A DNA stretch of 64,000 nucleotides from the NCBI RefSeq assembly GCF_026212465.1, contig NC_080048.1, forward strand, positions 23,885,368-23,949,367, written 5' to 3'. This DNA comes from Amaranthus tricolor. Its lineage: Eukaryota; Streptophyta; Magnoliopsida; Caryophyllales; Amaranthaceae. Within the stretch, counting starts at the first letter, position 1, and each line of letters opens with the position of its first letter. Below are positions 58,097 through 64,000 of this stretch, one piece after another. Under the pieces are notes generated by a model. That model had not been told where the DNA came from, ran no database searches, and saw only the letters and a list, made by a program, of their open reading frames with translations. Position numbers and translations under genes: made by a program.

Positions 58097-60345
58097 CGAA
58101 GGAATGTAATTAAGTGAGCATAGTATTGCCCAATGTTCGGTATATATGGTTACAAAGAAAGCTCATTGATTTCTTAGAACAAAGAATCCAATTATTTACT
58201 AGCTAAAATAAGAACCTAATTATTTAATTACTAAAATAGAAAAAAAGAAATATTAACAAAATATGTTTCATACTCTAACTCACCCCCTCAGCCGAACATA
58301 GAAGTGCTCGTATGCACAAAATGTCTTTGAAATCATTAGATAAAACGCGTGAAAGCCTTTTTGTATAAAATGTTAGCAATGCATGAAGCACACGAACGTC
58401 GCCATGAGCCACTTTCTCACGAACAAAATGAATATTCATCTCAATGTGTTTAATGCATTGATAGGACAGTTCAACTCCAAAAGTAAATTTTGGATCCAAC
58501 ATCTATTTGAAATAACAACAGAAAAGCATGCCTTTTGCTCAAAGAAATTCTAAAAAGCTCTATTTATGTATTCATTTCCAATGTTACATCAAAAAGTTTT
58601 CATATTTCATTTAAATTGAGTTTAGACTAGCATGAACAGATAAGAGCACTTGTTTGACTTGAGATTGCTTAGTAATAGGAAATGTCCATAAAAAATTTTA
58701 TAGTCATCAAGTAACAAAACATAATAATGATGGCCAAAAATACTAATTAGTGATGTCCAAAGATCACTATGAATAACATCAAATGCTAGATAAGTATATG
58801 TAATCAAATCATAAAAAGAAAGTTTCAATGCTTTCCAAGAGAACAAGTCATTAACAGAGAAACCAAAGGGTCAAAAGAGATAGACACCTTATTATTGATG
58901 ATAGATTTACAAACAGAGATACTAGATTTATAATGAGTTAGAGAGCATTAAGGACATTGTTTAAAGTAAAAGGTGGATAAAGAGGAAGCAATGTAGTGTA
59001 ACCTTGACCAACAATAGGAATTAAATGACCACTACCAACAACAACATTATGATGTGTATTGCTTGAATTGAAATAGAAAGGGTGAATACTTGCATTCGTT
59101 TGTATGTGAGATGTAGCACCAGTAAACATGCCAGTTTTTGGAGAAGAACAATGCATACATAAAGGCCTCAATGCAGTAACATATAGCCAAGAACATGAGG
59201 AGCGACAGCGTTAAAGGCTAGATGTCAGGGCCAAAGTAATGAAGAACGTTGAGTCGCTTGAGTTACCATGGGCTACCAAGGGTATGCTAAAAATGAGCAA
59301 GACGAAATTGTCCATCCATCCCAATCAAGTTGCCACGTGTGCTAACATTGTGGCGAGGGACTTTGATAAAGTGACTCCACTTGTAGCTGACTGGATTGTT
59401 TGTTGACTAGATTAGGCCCTATGAGAGTGGGCCTTCTTCCCATTAAAAATTGAATTCCCCTCCCTTTATAAGTTTTGTTTCTTTCATTGTTTATACAGTA
59501 GTTAGAATATGTGGGGGGAAAATAAAAGATCTGGGAGAAAGAGCGATAACCATGGCCGTAGCCCCAAACCAATAACTAGCACATTCGGTACCTCCATTTT
59601 CACGAGCAAGATGATCCTTAATAGTAAGCTCTACAATTTTCAACCTCGAAAGAAAGCTTTCAAAAGAGGGTAAGAGGTTATGGTTTTGAATAATGTCCAT
59701 TGTGCCATAGTATGCCTCCGATAAAAAACATAAAATTAGACGTTTATTGATTACAGGAGCATCAACATCAATCAACTTGTCCGCCAAAGATTGGAGATGC
59801 TTACAATAATTGTCAATGGAGTTACAATCTTCATAAACAATAATTTTCATTACGCTTGAGAATAGCGTGAAAAACTATTGCATCTAAACGCCCCCAAAGG
59901 GTCGGGTCGGCCGACTTGGCCATCTCATAGGCATTTGTAACCTTTTCTTGTGTTGGTGGAGCCAAATGATTATCTTGCATGTACCTTAGCAAGATTGATG
60001 AAAAAGGTAGCCTAAGAGTGATATAAAATGAGCTCACTATCTAATATGATACGGTCATGAGATATCACATTAGTTAAGATGAGAACGGAGTGAAACTTGA
60101 GTGAGTATGACATAGAGAACACATTGAAGAGAAGGTTGGAGATGAAGAGAGGTATGACTAAGTTAGCATCCCAAATATATCTGATACCATGAAGAAATGT
60201 AAGTTCGTTAACATAGTATTGCACAATGTTCAGTGTATACGGTTACAAAGAAAGTCGCAGCTCATTGATTGCTTAGGATAAGAAATCTAATTATTTTAAA
60301 ATAGATTTAGGCAAATATTAACAAATATATTATCATTTTCTAACA
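58097..60345 (-). mobile_element. Shrunken Ty1/copia remnant (Ale-like)
   Basis: Minus orientation, only 2.25 kb. The 3' LTR (58097-58282) and 5' LTR (60190-60345) share CATAGTATTGC(C/A)CAATGTTC, GGTTACAAAGAAAG and CTCATTGATT. A PBS TGGTATCAGATAT (minus strand of about 60189-60177) follows the 5' LTR, and a polypurine tract GGCTGAGGGGG precedes the 3' LTR. Possible target duplications CGCTT and CCCTT match at four of five positions. Most of integrase and all of RT are gone. Confidence 0.8.
58275..60240 (-). pseudogene. copia gag-protease-integrase-RNase H fragments
   Basis: In order on the minus strand: gag (LLRYMQDNHLAPPTQEKVTN at about 59990; CNSIDNYCKHLQSLADKLID at about 59825; SRLKIVELTIKDHLARE). 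Then protease (TGATSHIQTNASIHPFYFNS near 59110, VVVGSGHLIPIVGQGYTTLL). Then a piece of integrase (AFDVIHSDLWTSLISIFGHH near 58780). Then the RNase H C-terminus (CIKHIEMNIHFVREKVAHGD near 58440). The reverse transcriptase and most of the integrase core are deleted. Stops are frequent. The Ale-type assignment is a guess from the gag start and LTR size. Confidence 0.82.
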
Positions 60346-60700
60346 CCCTTTAGACTAGAATAATTGAGAGTACAAATAGAGAGAAGCAAATAGTAGTAGT
60401 AGTAGTAGTGTTGAAAATGAAATAGAACTATTAATGTATTCAAAAGGCCTTCAAAATGAAAAGCTCTTGAATTTATACTAAGGTGATTCCACCAAAGTAA
60501 AGCAAAAATTTCTACAAAATTTGTTGATTGGTAGTAAATTTAGAAACAAACTTGAAACATGTTAGTAATTTAGTAGAAGCCTCATTAGTATCATCAAATT
60601 GACAATATTAATGCATCTTTTAATAGACATTTCGACCGTAATAAATGGTGCTACCACAGTAATATCAATTAAGTTGTGTACTTTATATGAAAAGTCGCAT
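60346..60700. other. Non-coding spacer with (TAG)n
   Basis: Contains a short TAG/AGT triplet run (AGTAGTAGTAGTAGTAGTG near 60391). No gene recognised. Confidence 0.5.
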
Positions 60701-61532
60701 GCCAATTCACATAGTAATCCAACCCCCATAAACTTGCCAATCATTACTGTTTAAAAATTAGTATTGAAAAATAAACATCACTTGGACTCTTGGTATTGGC
60801 TATCACCTCATCAACCTATATCAACTCGTTGACACTTAAATAGGCGATTTTCGCAAAAATTTAATAAGAATTTCTTTACAAAGTTTAAAGCACAAAATCC
60901 TTGCTAAAACCATCATATATTACTACCTAAATGGGTCATTAACGTCGATTATTTTTGTGCATCCCTTTTACTTTATAGGCTAAAATTGCTAGTCGCTTAT
61001 TCTATATCAATAATTTGTCAATTCTGCATTACTATTCAAGAAAATAACATAGGATTTAGAGTACTTCAACCTACAACATCTTTGCAAGATCGAGTTTTGC
61101 CAAAATTGGTACATATTCTATAATTGCAAAAGCTTGTGGCTCCAATTTCAACAAGTTCATAACCTTAATAGAAATTATTTATTTGTGTTATGAAATCCTA
61201 ATTGTAAACACATTCTTCAATTAGTCTTGCAAGCTAAAATAAATAAAAGAGAATAACTTGAAAATGCATAAAGACAATTGAGAAATAATGCATATCATAG
61301 AGGCAAAAACAACCATACTGAATGGACCGTTCCAATGGTGGGATCTAAGATGTAAGTGTATTTCGCCTATATAATGAAAGAAAATAATAGCATTGTTTAA
61401 AAAAGGGCATTCAATAAAAAATGTAAGGCATTTCTTTACAATTGATCTTCGCTAGCAACTTAATCTTTATCCTTGTTGTTTTAGAACAACTTTCTTTCAA
61501 AAAGACTCACATAAAGAAGAGCAACGTAGCAA
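60701..61532. repeat. Tandem duplication, unit A (832 bp)
   Basis: Starts CCAATTCACATAGTAATCCA and recurs immediately after as unit B (CAATTCACATAGTAATTCAA at 61533). Shared landmarks are CCCCCATAAACTTGCCAATC, CACTTGGACTCTTGGTAT, ACCATCATATATTACTACCT, TATAGGCTAAAATTGCTA, GGATTTAGAGTACTTCA and AACAACCATACTGAAT. Non-coding. Confidence 0.9.
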
Positions 61533-63215
61533 TTCACATAGTAATTCAACCCCCATAAACTTGCCAATCATTACCGTCTGCAAATAGTACTAAAAAATAA
61601 GTTACATCACTTCGACTCTTGGTATCAACTATCATCTCATGTATCTGTATCACACTGTTGACATTTAAATTGGCGGATTTCGCAAAAGTTTAATGAGAAT
61701 TTCTTTGCAAAGTCTAAAGCACAACATCCTTTGCCGAAACCATCATATATTACTACCTACGTTACTTGAGCTTGGGTATGGGTATCAGATGCGGGAGTAG
61801 ATGCTATTGTCCGGTACGATAATTTTAGAATTCTAGGATATGCAAACATCGTTCTATCATCGGATACCGATACGGGAATATGGAAAAATAATTTTAAAAT
61901 TTTTCATATGAAATAAATATATTTAAAATGCCTAAAATTTAAATAATAATGATAATAAAAATAGTACTAATAACAAAAAAAGAAACGGAAAAAAATAACA
62001 CGAAATACAAAAAACTCACTTTGGAAATCGGCTATGTAATTATGTCAAAAGAAAAAAACAGTAAAATACTTTGGGCTTAAAACATGAATAGCCCAAAGCC
62101 TAAACCTAATAGGTATCAGAAGACATGAATAACCCAAAGCCTAAACCTAATAATGCATTTTAGTTTCAAAGAGGGCAAAGCAGCGGCTGATCTCCATCCC
62201 TCTCCTTTTTCCTTCGCTTTCTTCACGTTCCTAAACCAAACCTTGTGCTCTTTATTTTCAAACACTAGTCCTAACGTTTTGTTTATCTATGTCTTGCTTA
62301 CCTTTTGTCTCTTGTTAAACTTCACACTTGCTCCTACAACGGCGATTTGAAATACCACAAGGTAAATTTCCATCTTCTTCTCCTTTTTCCTTATATGTTC
62401 TCTTATTTTCTCTTTCATATTCTCTTCTTTTCTCCTTTATTTCTCCGTTGTCTGTCTTTAATCCATTTGGATTGTTGATTTCATCGACTTTGCCAAACCC
62501 ATTGCAGATTGGCATACCAGATATATATCCAATACTGGTATCCGTACCGGCCGCACCGAACACCAGTGAATCGGGGATAACAAAGAGTCTGAGTGACATA
62601 GATTACTCCCTAAAAGCGTCATTATAGTTGATTATTTTTTTTAGCATCCATTTTACTCTATAGGCTAAAATTGCTAATAGCTTATTCAATATCAACAATT
62701 GTCAATTCTTCAAGAGTAAATTACTATCGAAGAAAATGACATTGGATTTAGAGTACTTCAGCTTACAACATCATTGCAAAGAACGATCTTTTACCTAAAT
62801 TGATATAGATTCCATAACAGTTATGTTATTAGTTCTAAATCTTAATTGAAAATTATTAGTTATGTTAAGATACCCTAATCGTAAACACATTGTTCAATTA
62901 CTCTAGCAAGCTAATGGAAATAAGAGAGAACAACTTGAAAATGCAGAAAGAAAATTGAGAAAATTATGCATATCATAGACAAAGAGGCAACAAACAACCA
63001 TACTGAATAGACCCTTCCCATGGTGGGTCTTAGATGTAAGTGTATTTCGTCTATATAATGCAAGATAATAAAATCGTTGTTTTAAAAAGGGAAATCAATA
63101 AAATATAAGTCATTTATTTTCAATTGATCTTCTCTAATATCTGTACACTTATCTATGTTGTTAAAGAACAACTTTCTTCCAAAAAGACTCATAGAAAATA
63201 GCAACGTAGCAATTC
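61533..63215. repeat. Tandem duplication, unit B, split by a hAT-like element
   Basis: 61533-61756 and 62602-63215 together are about 838 bp and colinear with unit A. The break at ATTACTAC/ATTACTCC is the insertion site of the 845-bp element. Confidence 0.9.
61757..62601. mobile_element. Non-autonomous hAT-like element
   Basis: 845 bp, absent from unit A. Flanked by 8-bp ATTACTAC (61749-61756) and ATTACTCC (62602-62609), one mismatch. The ends are CTACGTTACTTGAGCTTGGG and, inward from the right, CTATGTCACTCAGACTCTTT. The classification rests on the 8-bp duplication. The interior has a 30-bp near-duplicate (ATGAATA(G/A)CCCAAAGCCTAA at 62084 and 62126), then a T/C-rich stretch (62180-62450) resembling the leader of a plant gene, possibly captured. 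No transposase. Confidence 0.75.
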
Positions 63216-63589
63216 TCAAAATAAAGGAAGGATTATGAAAGTTCCATCATGTAGCATTCATTTTAAGCCATTCTTTGAATTTATTATTTTACTTTACTCA
63301 ACCAAAACGAAGTAAGAACAATTTTCCCTTTGAGAGACTAGAGGTCTCAAAAGTTCATTTTGAGGCCGCTTAACTCTCACATTAATGAGATCTTATCGAT
63401 TTTTTATAATACTAATTCATTCATAAGTCCATAATAAATAAATGATTCTTTTAAAGACTCAACATGGAATTTCAACAAAAATGTTGAAAGGGTAAAACAA
63501 CATGTGGTCTCTCCAACTTAAGTGAACAATTTAAACTTTAATTTTTTGAGATGAATAAGAGCTAAACTTAAACGAACTTAAAAATTTAA
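63216..63589. other. AT-rich non-coding sequence
   Basis: No gene or element end recognised. Confidence 0.5.
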
Positions 63590-63843
63590 ACTTTCATCAA
63601 AAGTTCCATGTCATTCCCATGGTGATGAAACTTTGAACAAAAAAAAATTTTTTGTTTACAAATTTTTATTGCCAACTAATATCACCTCTCTCAATGGTAA
63701 TACATTGGAATGAATTTTATAAAGAAAATGAGATGGTTGAAGTTGGACAAGCATGGCCAAGGTAGCTAAGAGATTTTTCAACCAAAATTATACTAGTTTT
63801 CATTTCCATTACCACCGTTTATTACCATCAACCAAACAAGCCG
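63590..63843. mobile_element. Tourist-like MITE, truncated, same family as in fucosidase intron 2
   Basis: Reverse-complement relative of 34983-35300: TTTCATCAAAAGTTCCATGT, CATTCCCATG(G)TGATGAAA, GACAAGCATGGCCAAGGTAG, TTACCACCGTTTATTACC and ACCAAACAAGCCG. The right end is followed by TTA (63844-63846), matching the TAA duplication of the intron copy. The left terminus is missing. Confidence 0.8.
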
Positions 63844-64000
63844 TTAGTGCTAACCTATATTGAACTTAAGTAAATTGCATTTATTAGTGATGTAGTCAAC
63901 TAGGGTGAAGATATGCGAGAACAAAGTAATATTGAATGTATCTCAAGCAATTGAAGAGTGTATCTAAGTATCATGTTAAAGAAAAAGAACCAGAGTGATA

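Noticed and set aside
59200..59500. Possible solo-LTR insertion between gag and protease of the copia remnant
   Set aside because: A TATA-like CCTTTATAAG is present, but translation shows eroded spacer leading into the protease motif, and no target duplication was found.

Overview
The window is nuclear DNA of a flowering plant, very probably a eudicot. It has intron-containing genes with GT-AG splice sites, an AT-rich background, and several classes of plant transposon nested in one another. A Caryophyllales-type genome is my guess only; nothing here fixes the species. I found no rRNA, tRNA, CRISPR, plasmid or bacterial operon signal.

Two host genes are well supported and converge. On the + strand (29713-37533, three exons, 850 aa) is a secreted GH95 alpha-L-fucosidase of the type that trims fucose from xyloglucan in the cell wall. 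On the - strand (57210-45818, three coding exons, 812 aa) is a U-box/ARM-repeat E3 ubiquitin ligase of the PUB43/PUB44 type. Both reading frames close exactly when the introns are removed, and both appear intact. Their introns are swollen: fucosidase intron 1 is 4.7 kb, and PUB intron 2 is 8.8 kb and holds a whole LTR retrotransposon.

Layout. 1-1050 is AT-rich degenerate repeat plus an (AAT)n tract. About 1.2-13.8 kb is a decayed Ty3/gypsy element of the Tat (Retand-like) lineage with gag, protease, a tandemly duplicated reverse transcriptase, archaeal-type RNase H and integrase. It also carries a spliced antisense ORF and a repeat-rich 3' region. A 2.1-kb hAT transposon sits in its gag with a perfect 8-bp target duplication. 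13.9-15.7 kb is a diverged direct duplication, one copy carrying a MITE. 16.4-29.1 kb is a graveyard of MITEs, a 5'-truncated RTE-type LINE nested in a MITE, copia remnants, a mariner-like transposase and an LTR-like stretch. 29.7-37.5 kb is the fucosidase. 38.4-39.1 kb holds a LINE tail and a Tat-like LTR remnant. 39263-45717 is a nearly complete Ty1/copia element with 218/219-bp LTRs and a 5-bp target duplication, starting 97 bp past the PUB stop codon. 45.8-57.2 kb is the PUB gene, with a CRM-like chromovirus at 49717-55972. 58.1-60.3 kb is a shrunken copia remnant. 60.7-63.2 kb is an 832-bp tandem duplication whose second copy is split by an 845-bp hAT-like element. 63.6-63.8 kb is a MITE related to the one in fucosidase intron 2.

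I saw no new defence or metabolic system. The most interesting material is structural: the antisense spliced gene inside the Tat element, the duplicated reverse transcriptase, and two LTR elements embedded in the same orientation within and directly behind one ubiquitin-ligase gene. All positions and splice sites were read by eye. Family assignments rest on recognised motifs, not on a database search.
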